From DASWJZ01 sp038211615 (GTDB lineage Bacteria > Pseudomonadota > Alphaproteobacteria > Rhizobiales > Afifellaceae), in the NCBI GenBank assembly GCA_038211615.1, contig JBBQVL010000006.1, forward strand, positions 25,498 through 89,497: DNA of 64,000 nt, read 5' to 3'. Within the stretch, counting starts at the first letter, position 1. Each line of letters opens with the position of its first letter. The position numbers and the translations under genes were made by a program. Below are positions 44,338-53,695 of this stretch, piece after piece. The notes under the pieces were generated by a model that searched no databases, was not told the origin of the DNA, and saw only the letters and a list, made by a program, of their open reading frames with translations.

Positions 44338-45107
44338 TCCATGCCCCAATTAGTTCGAAATCCCGACAACGAAAGAGATTCCGCCAAGAGCTCCGGAAGG
44401 CGCTGGCCCTCCTGCATTCGGTCGGAAGCGCCGAGGCTCCTCTGACGGTCGCCGAGGTGGCGGTCAAGACGGGGGTGAGCCGCCCGACGGCGTACCGGCT
44501 GATGCGTACCCTGATCGACGAAGGCTTTCTCAAGCAGGACGTCCAGTCGGGCCGGTTGACGATAGGGCTCTCCGTCCTGACGCTCGCCGCCAGCCTGCTC
44601 GACAGCAATGTCCTGCGGCTGGAGGCGCTGCCGCACCTGCAGTCGCTGTCGCGCCTGACCGGCGAACGCACCAACCTCGGCATCCTTCACCGCAACCGCG
44701 TCCTTTACCTTGCCGGCGTCGAGAAGCCGACGCTGCCGACGATCTACAGCCGCTTCGGCAAGACCGCGCCGGCGCACTGCTCCTCGCTCGGCAAGGCGCT
44801 GCTCGCCTACCAGCCCGACTCAGTCGTGGAAGCGGTGTTCGCGGCGGCGCCCCTGACTGCGGAGACGCCGAACTCGATCATCAGCATGCCGCGGCTCCTG
44901 AAGGAGCTGGAGCTCACACGCCGCCGTGGCTACGCCACCGACCGCGAAGAGCACCAGCTGCATTCGTGCTGCGTCGCCGTGCCGATCCTGGACAGCCAGA
45001 AGCGGCCTGTCGGGGCAATCGGAATCAGCGGCGGCGACATCAAGGTCCTGACCGAGCATCTGGACGCCTTGCGGCACACCGCCGAGCTGATTTCACACCG
45101 CCTCTAG
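44331..45107 (+). CDS. IclR-family transcriptional regulator
   Basis: 258-residue regulator. Residues 20-85 form the winged helix (LTVAEVAVKTGVSRPTAYRL); the C-terminal effector domain has YSRFGKTAPAHCSSLGKALLA and GYATDREEHQ, both typical of the family. It starts with GTG at 44331. It is downstream of the Gfo/Idh gene on the same strand and is surrounded by two operons that carry its probable operator. The effector is unknown; it should be a pathway substrate or intermediate. Confidence 0.92.
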   Translation: MDIHAPISSKSRQRKRFRQELRKALALLHSVGSAEAPLTVAEVAVKTGVSRPTAYRLMRTLIDEGFLKQDVQSGRLTIGLSVLTLAASLLDSNVLRLEALPHLQSLSRLTGERTNLGILHRNRVLYLAGVEKPTLPTIYSRFGKTAPAHCSSLGKALLAYQPDSVVEAVFAAAPLTAETPNSIISMPRLLKELELTRRRGYATDREEHQLHSCCVAVPILDSQKRPVGAIGISGGDIKVLTEHLDALRHTAELISHRL

Positions 45108-45134
45108 CCTGCCCTTCCCGCACGCGAACGGGCT

Positions 45135-46025
45135 TCAGTGCATGCCGTTCTTCGGGATGTTCGCGATCGTCCGCGCCTCCTCGACTGTGGCGATGTCGCG
45201 CCCAAGGTCGCGCGCGATGCGGACGATCTTGTCGACGAGCTCGGCGTTGGTGCGGGCGTACTGGCCGGGCGAGATGAAGGGATTGTCCTCCATGCCGATG
45301 CGGATATGGCCGCCGAGGTTGATGGCGGTCGACAGCACCTTCCACTGCTTCTCCGGATCCATCACCGAGGTGTTCCAGATGAAGTTCTCCGGGCAGTGGT
45401 CGGCCATGTAGGTCATCGCCTGCACGGTCGGCGGCGTCCAGCAGCCGCCCTTCCAGCCGAGGAAGAAGGTGACCCACACGGGACCCTTCAGCAGCCCCTT
45501 CTCGATCATGCGCATGGCGTTCCAGACGCCGCCATAGTGGAAGGCTTCCACCTCGATCTTGGTGCCGATGCGGGCGGTGAGCTCGCAATATTCCTTCAGC
45601 TCCTCGCGATCGTGGATCGCGTAGAGCTCGACGGGCTCCTTGCCCGGCTCGTAGTCGAAGCACTCGTCGTGGGCGTTGAAGCAGGTGGAGACCATGTCGG
45701 GATGCTGCTCTTCCAGCAGCGTCTTGCGCTGCGCGAAGCGGCCGTTGGCGATGCCGTACTGGATCACGGCGTCGGTCTTGCCGAGGATTCCGTCGCGCAG
45801 GCGGCGCCAGCCGGGGATGTCGAGGTCGGAGAGTTTCGTGCCGTCCGGCTGGATCTTGGCGTCGACGCTGTACGGCCCGTGCAGGTGGCAGATCGCGGCG
45901 CCGGCATTGACGGAACGGACATATTCCTCCGCCACCACATCGATGCCGCGCGGCGTCGGGTTATTCGGGTTCGACGGATATGACATCGTCGAATCGCAGG
46001 TGACCGTAATGATGAGCTTTTCCAA
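45135..46025 (-). CDS. Beta-keto acid cleavage enzyme (BKACE, DUF849)
   Basis: 296-residue cytoplasmic zinc enzyme. The metal-binding HLH motif is in AAICHLHGPYS (His47 and His49), and the barrel ends show GIANGRF, FNAHDEC, IEVEAFHYGG and GHIRIGMEDN, as in the founding 3-keto-5-aminohexanoate cleavage enzyme (Kce). BKACE enzymes split a beta-keto acid with acetyl-CoA into acetoacetate and a new acyl-CoA. The side-chain specificity cannot be read from the sequence. It is last in the operon M24 / Gfo-Idh / SDR / BKACE, so the upstream genes probably make its keto acid. Confidence 0.9.
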   Translation of the reverse strand: MEKLIITVTCDSTMSYPSNPNNPTPRGIDVVAEEYVRSVNAGAAICHLHGPYSVDAKIQPDGTKLSDLDIPGWRRLRDGILGKTDAVIQYGIANGRFAQRKTLLEEQHPDMVSTCFNAHDECFDYEPGKEPVELYAIHDREELKEYCELTARIGTKIEVEAFHYGGVWNAMRMIEKGLLKGPVWVTFFLGWKGGCWTPPTVQAMTYMADHCPENFIWNTSVMDPEKQWKVLSTAINLGGHIRIGMEDNPFISPGQYARTNAELVDKIVRIARDLGRDIATVEEARTIANIPKNGMH

Positions 46026-46104
46026 CGAACTCTCCTCGTAATTCGGATTCTTGACGATCCGGTCGATCAGTCTTGATGCTGTGATCCCGCTTCCGCTCGG
46101 TTCG

Positions 46105-46854
46105 TCACCTTGCCGTCCAGCCGCAATCGACCAGCAGGTCCGCGCCGGTAACGAACGAAGCCTCGCCGGAGATCAGAAAGAAGATCGTAGCGGCGATCTC
46201 GGAGGGATCGGCCCAGCGGCCGAGCGCCTGCTCGCCCTCGCGCAACACCTTGACCTCGGCAAACGGCTTGCCCGTCGCGCGGCTTTCGATCTCGATATCG
46301 CCGCGCAGCATCGGCGTATCGACCGAGCCGGGGCTGATCGAGTTGATGCGGATGTTGTAGGGCGCCATTTCCCAGGCGAGTCCGCGGCAGATCGCGATTA
46401 CCGCGGCCTTGCTGGCGCCATAGAGCGCATGGTCGACCTGGCCGACATGGCCGGAGACCGAGCCGAGGTTCACCACCGCGCCGCGCTTCTGCTTCTGCAT
46501 CACCGGCAGGACGTGCTTCAGCAGCAGGAACGTGCCGCCGAGGTTCACGTCGATGATCCGCCGGTAATCCTCCCACTTCGTCTCCGTAAGCGGCTTCACG
46601 AGAACCACGCCGGCGACATTCACCAGCGCGTCGATGCGGCCGTACTTGCTCACCGTGTCCGCTACATTCCGCGTCACGGCGTTCTCGTCCGCGACGTCGC
46701 AGAGGCGGAAGTCGTGACCGCCGACGGGTCCGCCGTCCGGCGACTTCACGTCCAGCCCGACGACGACATAGCCCTCGCGCACGAAGCGCTCCGCCGTCGC
46801 GGCTCCGATGCCGTTCGCCGTGCCGGTGACGATTGCTACTTTCTGATCTGCCAT
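46105..46854 (-). CDS. Short-chain dehydrogenase/reductase (SDR)
   Basis: 249-residue cytoplasmic NAD(P)-dependent oxidoreductase. The cofactor motif TGTANGIG is at about residue 10, NVAGVV follows, and the active site reads NLGSVSG ... YGASKAAVI with the catalytic Ser, Tyr and Lys. Acidic Asp after strand 2 (VVGLDVKSPDG) favours NAD over NADP. In this operon it would oxidise a hydroxyl to the ketone that BKACE needs. Substrate unknown. Confidence 0.92.
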   Translation of the reverse strand: MADQKVAIVTGTANGIGAATAERFVREGYVVVGLDVKSPDGGPVGGHDFRLCDVADENAVTRNVADTVSKYGRIDALVNVAGVVLVKPLTETKWEDYRRIIDVNLGGTFLLLKHVLPVMQKQKRGAVVNLGSVSGHVGQVDHALYGASKAAVIAICRGLAWEMAPYNIRINSISPGSVDTPMLRGDIEIESRATGKPFAEVKVLREGEQALGRWADPSEIAATIFFLISGEASFVTGADLLVDCGWTAR

Positions 46855-46896
46855 CTCTGTTGCCTGCGCGCGCGCTCCAGATTTCTATATCCCCCT

Positions 46897-47946
<1,050 letters not shown>

Positions 47947-48003
47947 AGTCCACTCCCGTTTGTCGACTCGACCCGCCGCGCCGCGGCCTTGGTGCAACTA
48001 CCC

Positions 48004-49140
48004 TCAGCCGATCTCGCGGATCTGCCTAGGCAGGCTCGAAAGCCGCTGCGGCCCATTCGCGCCGATCAGATAGGTTTCCTCGTTGCCGATCTGCTCACCA
48101 GTCTCCGCCAGCGAATAGAGCTCGATGTTGATCACCATGCCGGCGCGCACAATCCCCTGCCGATCGTCATCCAGCCAGCGCTCCTCGGTCTCCAGACCGA
48201 TGTTGTGGCCGACATGGTTGAAGCGCCCGAGCGGATCGAGCTTGTGCCTGCCGTAGAGGTCGCGCGCCAGCTGCATGAGGTCCGCGTAGTTTTCGCCAGG
48301 GACGAGCGCGGCGCCGACCCCATCGACGATCTCGACCATCTGCTCGTAGCGCTCCTGCAGCGACGCCGGCACCTTGCCGGGATAGGCGTAGCGCCGGTTG
48401 TCGGAGCAATAGCCCTTGTAGATCCCACCGAGATCGAGGGTGACCAGCCTGCCCTTTTCGAGCTTCTCGTCGATGTCGTACTCCGGATTGGCCTGCGCGA
48501 AGGAAAACGTCAGGTGGCTGATCCCGTCGCAGCCGTTCCGCATCAGTCGCGTCTTCGCCTCGCGGGTGAGCTCGTTCCGACCCATGCCGAGATAGAGCGT
48601 GTCGTAGAGCTCGCCGCATGTCGCTTCGATGATCGCGAGGCTCTGCTTCAGGCACTCCACCTCTGCCCCGGTCTTGATGAGACGCAGATCGTCCATCAGC
48701 GCGTCGGCGACCTGCGGCGAAGCGCCGCCGGCAATGCCGCCTATCGCCTGCAGCACAAAGAAGGGGCAGGTCGATTCGACGCCGAGCGTCGCCCCCGGCG
48801 CGGCGATTTCTCCAAGCGCCTTCTGCAGCGCCGCGATCCCTTCCTGCATATTGTTGAAGCCGATCACCTCATCGACGCCGAACTCCATCTCCCAGGTCGA
48901 GAACGCCCAGCAGAGGAGCCTCACCCGGCCGTCGGCAGTGAGGATGGAGAAATACGGCAGCCGGTTGCGCAGCATGTAGAGGATCGGATTTCCGGCGCTC
49001 GGCAGCGTGGTGTAGCCGGTCGTGTAGAAGACATTCTCGGCCGAAGTCAGGAGCACGGCGGACAGCCCGCGCGCCCGCATCGCCGCCGATGCCCTGGCGG
49101 GATCGAAGCCAATCGGTTCGAGACGATTGAGCGGCTTCAT
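48004..49140 (-). CDS. M24 family metallopeptidase (Xaa-Pro dipeptidase-like)
   Basis: 378-residue protein with a creatinase-like N-terminal domain and a pita-bread catalytic domain. All five metal ligands are present: Asp in VTLDLGG, Asp in YCSDNRR, His in VGHNIGLETEE, Glu in INIELYS and Glu in GNEETYLIG. The family includes Xaa-Pro dipeptidases, creatinase and ectoine hydrolase, so the bond cleaved may be an amide rather than a dipeptide. ATG at 49140 follows AAGAGGAA; a longer frame to 49350 has no support. It is first in the operon leading to BKACE, under the promoter at 49350-49378. Confidence 0.87.
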   Translation of the reverse strand: MKPLNRLEPIGFDPARASAAMRARGLSAVLLTSAENVFYTTGYTTLPSAGNPILYMLRNRLPYFSILTADGRVRLLCWAFSTWEMEFGVDEVIGFNNMQEGIAALQKALGEIAAPGATLGVESTCPFFVLQAIGGIAGGASPQVADALMDDLRLIKTGAEVECLKQSLAIIEATCGELYDTLYLGMGRNELTREAKTRLMRNGCDGISHLTFSFAQANPEYDIDEKLEKGRLVTLDLGGIYKGYCSDNRRYAYPGKVPASLQERYEQMVEIVDGVGAALVPGENYADLMQLARDLYGRHKLDPLGRFNHVGHNIGLETEERWLDDDRQGIVRAGMVINIELYSLAETGEQIGNEETYLIGANGPQRLSSLPRQIREIG

Positions 49141-49320
49141 CGCGTTCCTCTTTGATGAGGCGTTGTGGGATTCCGCGCGGCGATTGCGAAAAACGCCGTT
49201 ATCGGGAACTGGGACAGCACGGCGGCTGCGGACGGAAGGTTCATCGACATTGGATTGCGGGTTCGCGACGGAAAGCATGCAGATACACGCCCCGGATGCT
49301 GCAACTCGCTCCCCATCATA

Positions 49321-49339
49321 TTGTCCATCCTGCGGACAA
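49321..49339. promoter_or_regulatory. IclR-type operator upstream of the M24/BKACE operon
   Basis: TTGTCC-N7-GGACAA is a perfect 6-bp inverted repeat. It is the better-formed twin of the site at 43142-43156 and lies about 11 bp downstream of the predicted -10. It sits 180 bp before the M24 start and 70 bp before the divergent dimethylformamidase-like gene, so it may control both. Confidence 0.6.
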
Positions 49340-49349
49340 CTTGGAAGCA

Positions 49350-49378
49350 TGGTAGACAGATATCCAGATTGGCGTCAA
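49350..49378 (-). promoter_or_regulatory. Promoter for the M24/Gfo-Idh/SDR/BKACE operon
   Basis: On the minus strand, TTGACG (49378-49373), a 17-bp spacer and CTACCA (49355-49350). The 50-60 bp from operator through -35 can be aligned with the cluster D promoter region with only scattered differences, including a shared CGATGTTGAC start. Confidence 0.5.
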
Positions 49379-49409
49379 CATCGTCTCACACTGGACCGCA
49401 GGTAAAACG

Positions 49410-51056
49410 ATGTCCTCCCCATACCAACCGGGTGCCGATCCGAGGCGCCTCTGCATTCCGCGGCCGCAGGGTTTCGACGCAACCGACATGCTCGCCTACG
49501 AGCATCCGCTCGAGGATTCGCGCTATCCGGAGGTGTGGTTCTACACGGACCGCCTCTCCTACCGGCCGGGCGATATCGTCCGCTTCCACATCAGCAGCAG
49601 CGCGAAGAGCTTCCGCCTGCAGATCGTGCGTGACGGGGCGAGGCCGCTGGTGGTCGAGCAGGCGGAAAACCTGAACGCGCCGCTGACCCGGCTGCAGGGC
49701 AATTTCATCGAGGACGGCTGCGGCTGGCCGGAAGTCTTTCGCTGGCAGATCCCCGCCGACATGGTCTCGGGCTTCTTCATTGCCTCCGTCCACGCGGAGG
49801 ATTCCTTCGGGACGCCGCGCGTCCAGGAGCACGGTTTCTTCGTCCTGCCGAAGGGCGGCAAGAATGCCGAACGGAACCGCATCCTGCTGATCGGCGCGAC
49901 CAGCACGTGGATCGCCTACAACGATTGGGGCGGGGCCAATCATTATCATGGCGACAAGGTGCCCGACGGAATGGTCTTCGCCCCGCGGCTGACCATCCAT
50001 CGGCCCTGGGCGCGCGGGCTGATCTGGCTGCCGGAGGGCGCGCCGCGGAACCCGCACGAACACGTGGCGCTTGCCGGCGCGATCCCTCGCTATCCGCCAA
50101 TCGAGTTCGCCTTCACGCGCGGCTTCACCAAGTGGTACGCGAACGCCGGCTGGGCTACCTACGAGCGGCCGTTCGCCGTGTGGGCCGAATCGAACGGCTA
50201 TGGCCTCGATTACGCCTGCCAGCACGATCTGCACGAGGACCCGGAGCTTCTCTCCGCCTATCGCTGCGTGGTCCTCGTCGGGCATGACGAATACTGGACG
50301 TGGGAGATGCGCGAGGCGGTCGACCGCTACGTCGAGGCGGGCGGCAATATCGCGCGCTGCGCCGGCAACTTCTACTGGCAGATCAGGCTGGAGGATTCCG
50401 GGCGCACGCAGGTCTGCTACAAGTCACAGGCGCACGAGCGCGATCCGCTGGCGGCGGGCGACAGGCGTCGCCTCACGTCGAACTGGGAGGACCCCGCCGT
50501 CGGCTGGCCGGGCGCGGCGACCTTCGGTCTCAACGCTTCCTACGGCATGTATGCGCATGTCGGGTCGCAGGTGCCGAGAAGCTCCGGTGGCTTCACCGTC
50601 TATCGTGCGGATCACTGGGCGCTCGCGGGCACCGATCTCGGCTATGGCGACATCCTCGGAGGCGCTGCGAAGGTGCTCGGCTACGAGGTTGACGGGCTCG
50701 ACTACACCTTCCGCGACGGGCTGCCCTTTCCGACTTTCACCGACGGCGCGCCGGAAAACGTCGAGATCGTCGCCATGGGCCTCGCGTTCAACAAGGAGCT
50801 CCCGACGGGACGCCGTGGCGAGGCGCTCTACTACCACGACACGACCCCGCAATTCGCCCGGCTGCGCTATGGCGCCGAAACCCCCGAGAACCGCGAAAAG
50901 GCGCTGCGCGGCAGCGGCATGATGGTCACCTTTACGCGCGGCGCGGGCACGGTCTTCCACGCCGGTTCATGCGAGTGGGTCGCCGGCCTCAAGCGCCACG
51001 ATTCCGCGACCGAACAGGTGATGCGCAATGTGCTCGACCGCTTCACCGGCGACTGA
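49410..51056 (+). CDS. N,N-dimethylformamidase large-subunit-like amidohydrolase
   Basis: 548-residue protein whose body matches the beta (large) subunit domain of N,N-dimethylformamidase. Recognisable stretches are WFYTDRLSYRPGDIVRFHIS near residue 43, ISSSA, ILLIGATSTWIAYNDWGG, VLVGHDEYWTWEMREAVDRY near residue 290 and GGNIARCAGNFYWQI. The known enzyme is an iron amidohydrolase of alpha and beta subunits; no alpha-subunit gene is present here, and this protein is shorter than the classical beta subunit (about 760 residues). Homologues in other catabolic clusters are unassigned. It is divergent from the M24 operon across the IclR-type site. Its substrate is probably an amide other than dimethylformamide. 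Confidence 0.8.
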   Translation: MSSPYQPGADPRRLCIPRPQGFDATDMLAYEHPLEDSRYPEVWFYTDRLSYRPGDIVRFHISSSAKSFRLQIVRDGARPLVVEQAENLNAPLTRLQGNFIEDGCGWPEVFRWQIPADMVSGFFIASVHAEDSFGTPRVQEHGFFVLPKGGKNAERNRILLIGATSTWIAYNDWGGANHYHGDKVPDGMVFAPRLTIHRPWARGLIWLPEGAPRNPHEHVALAGAIPRYPPIEFAFTRGFTKWYANAGWATYERPFAVWAESNGYGLDYACQHDLHEDPELLSAYRCVVLVGHDEYWTWEMREAVDRYVEAGGNIARCAGNFYWQIRLEDSGRTQVCYKSQAHERDPLAAGDRRRLTSNWEDPAVGWPGAATFGLNASYGMYAHVGSQVPRSSGGFTVYRADHWALAGTDLGYGDILGGAAKVLGYEVDGLDYTFRDGLPFPTFTDGAPENVEIVAMGLAFNKELPTGRRGEALYYHDTTPQFARLRYGAETPENREKALRGSGMMVTFTRGAGTVFHAGSCEWVAGLKRHDSATEQVMRNVLDRFTGD

Positions 51057-51098
51057 ACGCGTGCCGCGAGGCGTCGAAGCGGCCGGCCCGCACGCTGT

Positions 51099-52400
51099 TC
51101 AGCCCTGCGGGTCAGCCGTCACGCGCCAGATCGCATCGCCCACATCGTCGGCCACCAGCAGAGCGCCGTCCGGGGCGAGCGTTACGCCGACCGGCCGCCC
51201 GTAGGACACCCGTTCGTCGGCCGCCAGGAAGCCCGTCAGGATGTCCCGCGGCGGTCCGGAAGGCTTGCCGTTCGCGAAAGGCACGAAAATGACCTTGTAG
51301 CCGCTGAGCTTGCTGCGGTTCCACGAGCCATGCTGCCCGATCGCCATCCCCTCGGGGAAGCCGGGGAAGGTGCCGGCCGGAAGCCAGCAGAGGCCGAGCG
51401 AGGCTGTGTGCCCGCCGAGTGCGTAGTCCGGCCTTATCGCGCTGGCGACCTTCGCCGCGTCCTGCGGCACCCGGTCGTCCACCGTGCGACCCCAGTAGCA
51501 ATAGGGCCAGCCGTAGAAGCCGCCCTCCTGCACCGAGGTCAGGTAATCGGGCGGCGTCTCGTCGCCGAGGCCGTCGCGCTCGTTCACCACCGTCCAGAGC
51601 GCGCCGGTCTGCGGCTCCCATGCCATCCCCACCGGATTGCGAAGCCCGCCGGCGAAGACGCGGCTCCTGCCGGTCGCGAGATCGACTTCGTGAATCGCGG
51701 CGCGTTCCCTTTCCGCCTCCATCCCGTTGTCGCCGATATTGGTGAGCGATCCGACGCCGACATAGAGCTTCCGCCCGTCGGGACTGGGCAAGATGCTGCG
51801 CGTCCAGTGGCCGGCCGGCTTGAACCCGACAACGCTTCGTCCGGGTCCCGCGATTCGGGTGGCGCCTGGCTTGTAGGGAAACACCACGAGGCCGTCCGTA
51901 TTGCCGACGTAGAAATCGTCGCCGAGCAGCGCCATGCCGAACGGCTGGTTCAGCCCGTCGAGGAACACGTCGCGAATCTCCGCCACCCCATCGCGGTTCG
52001 CGTCGCGCAGCAGGATGATCCGGTTCGGGCTCGGCCCCATCGACGCGGCGCGGCGCATCGTGCTGACGATGGCGTAGTCGAAGGCCGTCCTGATCGGGTC
52101 GGGCAGGGTCAGCGCTTCCGCCGCCAGCACATCGCCATTCGGCAGCACATGGATCCAGCGGGGATGCGTGAGGCCGGTGGCGAAGGCGTTGACCTTCAGC
52201 CCGCGCGCCGCGACCGGAACATGCCCCTTCGCCCATCCCTTCGCCGTCGGCATCTTGAGGGTGGGAATGCGCTGCGGCCTTGCGACGGGAATCGCCGGCG
52301 CGCCGCCGAGGGCTGGCGGATGCGAACCGCCATCCTGCCGCCGCAACAGGATCATCACCGCGCCGATCATCGCGACCAGCCGTGCGAAAATTGCCGACAC
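51099..52400 (-). CDS. PQQ-dependent sugar dehydrogenase/sorbosone dehydrogenase-like protein
   Basis: About 433-residue beta-propeller of the sorbosone dehydrogenase/glucose dehydrogenase (GSDH) group. An N-terminal hydrophobic segment (FARLVAMIGAVMIL) suggests export or a membrane anchor to the periplasm. Propeller motifs: GLTHPRWIHVLPNGDVLAAE, GLNQPFGMALLGDDFYVGN, FAGGLRNPVGMAWEP and the YGWPYCYWG loop. The GTG at 52400 places the hydrophobic segment at the N-terminus; the frame runs to 52547. Relation to the catabolic clusters is unclear; it would oxidise a sugar or aldehyde at the periplasmic face if it binds PQQ. Confidence 0.82.
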   Translation of the reverse strand: MSAIFARLVAMIGAVMILLRRQDGGSHPPALGGAPAIPVARPQRIPTLKMPTAKGWAKGHVPVAARGLKVNAFATGLTHPRWIHVLPNGDVLAAEALTLPDPIRTAFDYAIVSTMRRAASMGPSPNRIILLRDANRDGVAEIRDVFLDGLNQPFGMALLGDDFYVGNTDGLVVFPYKPGATRIAGPGRSVVGFKPAGHWTRSILPSPDGRKLYVGVGSLTNIGDNGMEAERERAAIHEVDLATGRSRVFAGGLRNPVGMAWEPQTGALWTVVNERDGLGDETPPDYLTSVQEGGFYGWPYCYWGRTVDDRVPQDAAKVASAIRPDYALGGHTASLGLCWLPAGTFPGFPEGMAIGQHGSWNRSKLSGYKVIFVPFANGKPSGPPRDILTGFLAADERVSYGRPVGVTLAPDGALLVADDVGDAIWRVTADPQG

Positions 52401-52587
52401 CTCGACCCGCCTTTCCCCGCCGGCACGCCGCCGGCGACGCGATGCAACTAGCCCACAAATCCCTGGCGTCAAAGACCGCGGCACGGCGCATCGACGCGGG
52501 ATCAGGATATCGAAGCGTTGGGCTTGTCTATGGATGAAGACGTGCAATCGCGTCCGCCCGGCGCTCCGTCCGCGCGCGCCGTGCTGG

Positions 52588-52980
52588 TCAGGCGAGGTTC
52601 GCGGACTCCCTCAAAGCCCGGCGGATGGCGTCAAGCAGGGCGTCGCCGAGGAGAGGCTTTTCGACGATCGGCACAGCGGCCGCATCGGCGCGCTTCCGGA
52701 GGATCGCGGAGGGGTGGGTGGTGATGAGGACGGCGGGGCTCCGCACCTCCCGTTTCCGCAGCGCTGCGAGGAGATCGAGGCCGTCCATGTCCGGCAGCTT
52801 GAAGTCGATGACCAGGCAGCCGGTTTGCGGAAGGTGCTTCTGCGCGAGAAGCTCCGCGCCGCCCCGATAGGAGGCCACGGCAAAGCCTTCGAGCTCCAGC
52901 GCGAATTTCAGCGCGCCGAGGACCGCTGGGTCGTCGTCGACCACAACCACGTTCGCCGGTGGTGAAACGCCGATCCGCAT
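52588..52980 (-). CDS. Single-domain response regulator
   Basis: 130-residue CheY-like receiver with no output domain. Acidic pocket NVVVVDDDPAV (residues 10-20), phospho-acceptor Asp59 in LVIDFKLPDMDG, and the conserved Lys109 in IVEKPLL are all present. It lies directly downstream of fixJ on the same strand. In Bradyrhizobium a similar lone receiver accompanies fixLJ. It could take phosphate from FixL or act as a phosphate sink. ATG at 52980 gives the expected N-terminus; the longer frame overlaps the fixJ 3' end. Confidence 0.85.
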   Translation of the reverse strand: MRIGVSPPANVVVVDDDPAVLGALKFALELEGFAVASYRGGAELLAQKHLPQTGCLVIDFKLPDMDGLDLLAALRKREVRSPAVLITTHPSAILRKRADAAAVPIVEKPLLGDALLDAIRRALRESANLA

Positions 52981-53074
52981 CGGGAATGCAATTCCTGCCC
53001 TGTGGCATTGGATACCGCCAAGGAAGGAGGCGCCTTGATCTGGCGCAAACGTCTGGCCCGGCCGTGTTCCAGCT

Positions 53075-53695
53075 TCAGGCCGCTTCCGGGCCGCCCGCCT
53101 GCAGCGCCATGCGCACCAGTTCGGAAAGGCTGGAAGCGTGCATCTTCGCCATGAGATTCGCCCTGTAGACCTCAACGGTCCGCGGGCTGATGCCGAGGTC
53201 GTAGGCGATCGTCTTGTTGGGACTGCCGGAGACCAGCCCGTCGAGCACCTGCCGCTCGCGCGCCGAGAGCGTTGCGATGCGGGCGCGGACGGCCCCCCGC
53301 GCCGCGTCGGCCTCGTCGCCGCTGGCGCGGCGTTTCAGGACCGAACGCACGGCGGCGACAAGCGCTTCTCCATCGAAGGGCTTTTCGATGAAATCCGCGG
53401 CGCCGAGCTTCATCGCCTCCACGGCGAGCGTGACGTCGCCGTGCCCGGTGATGACGATGACCGGCAGCGTCTGGCCGAGATCCCTGAGACGCCGAAGCAG
53501 CTCGACGCCGGTCATCTCCGGCATGCGGATATCGGTGATGACGCAGGTCGGCGTCTTCAACGGCAACGCCGCGAGGAAAGGCAGGGGCGATTCATACGCA
53601 CGGATGCCGATTCCGGCCGCGTCGAAGAGAAAGCCGAGCGAGTCGCGCACCGCCTCGTCATCGTCAATGATGTGGATGACCGGATCATCCGTCAT
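53075..53695 (-). CDS. fixJ: Oxygen-responsive two-component regulator FixJ
   Basis: 206-residue response regulator. Receiver with HIIDDDEAVRDSL, phospho-acceptor Asp55 (VITDIRMPE) and Lys105 (FIEKPFDGE); C-terminal LuxR-type helix-turn-helix (LSARERQVLDGLVSG, ISPRTVEVYRANL). FixJ is phosphorylated by FixL under low oxygen and activates fixK. Its ATG overlaps the 3' end of fixL by 11 bases, so the two are coupled. A candidate FixJ site lies before fixK at 55347-55354. Confidence 0.93.
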   Translation of the reverse strand: MTDDPVIHIIDDDEAVRDSLGFLFDAAGIGIRAYESPLPFLAALPLKTPTCVITDIRMPEMTGVELLRRLRDLGQTLPVIVITGHGDVTLAVEAMKLGAADFIEKPFDGEALVAAVRSVLKRRASGDEADAARGAVRARIATLSARERQVLDGLVSGSPNKTIAYDLGISPRTVEVYRANLMAKMHASSLSELVRMALQAGGPEAA

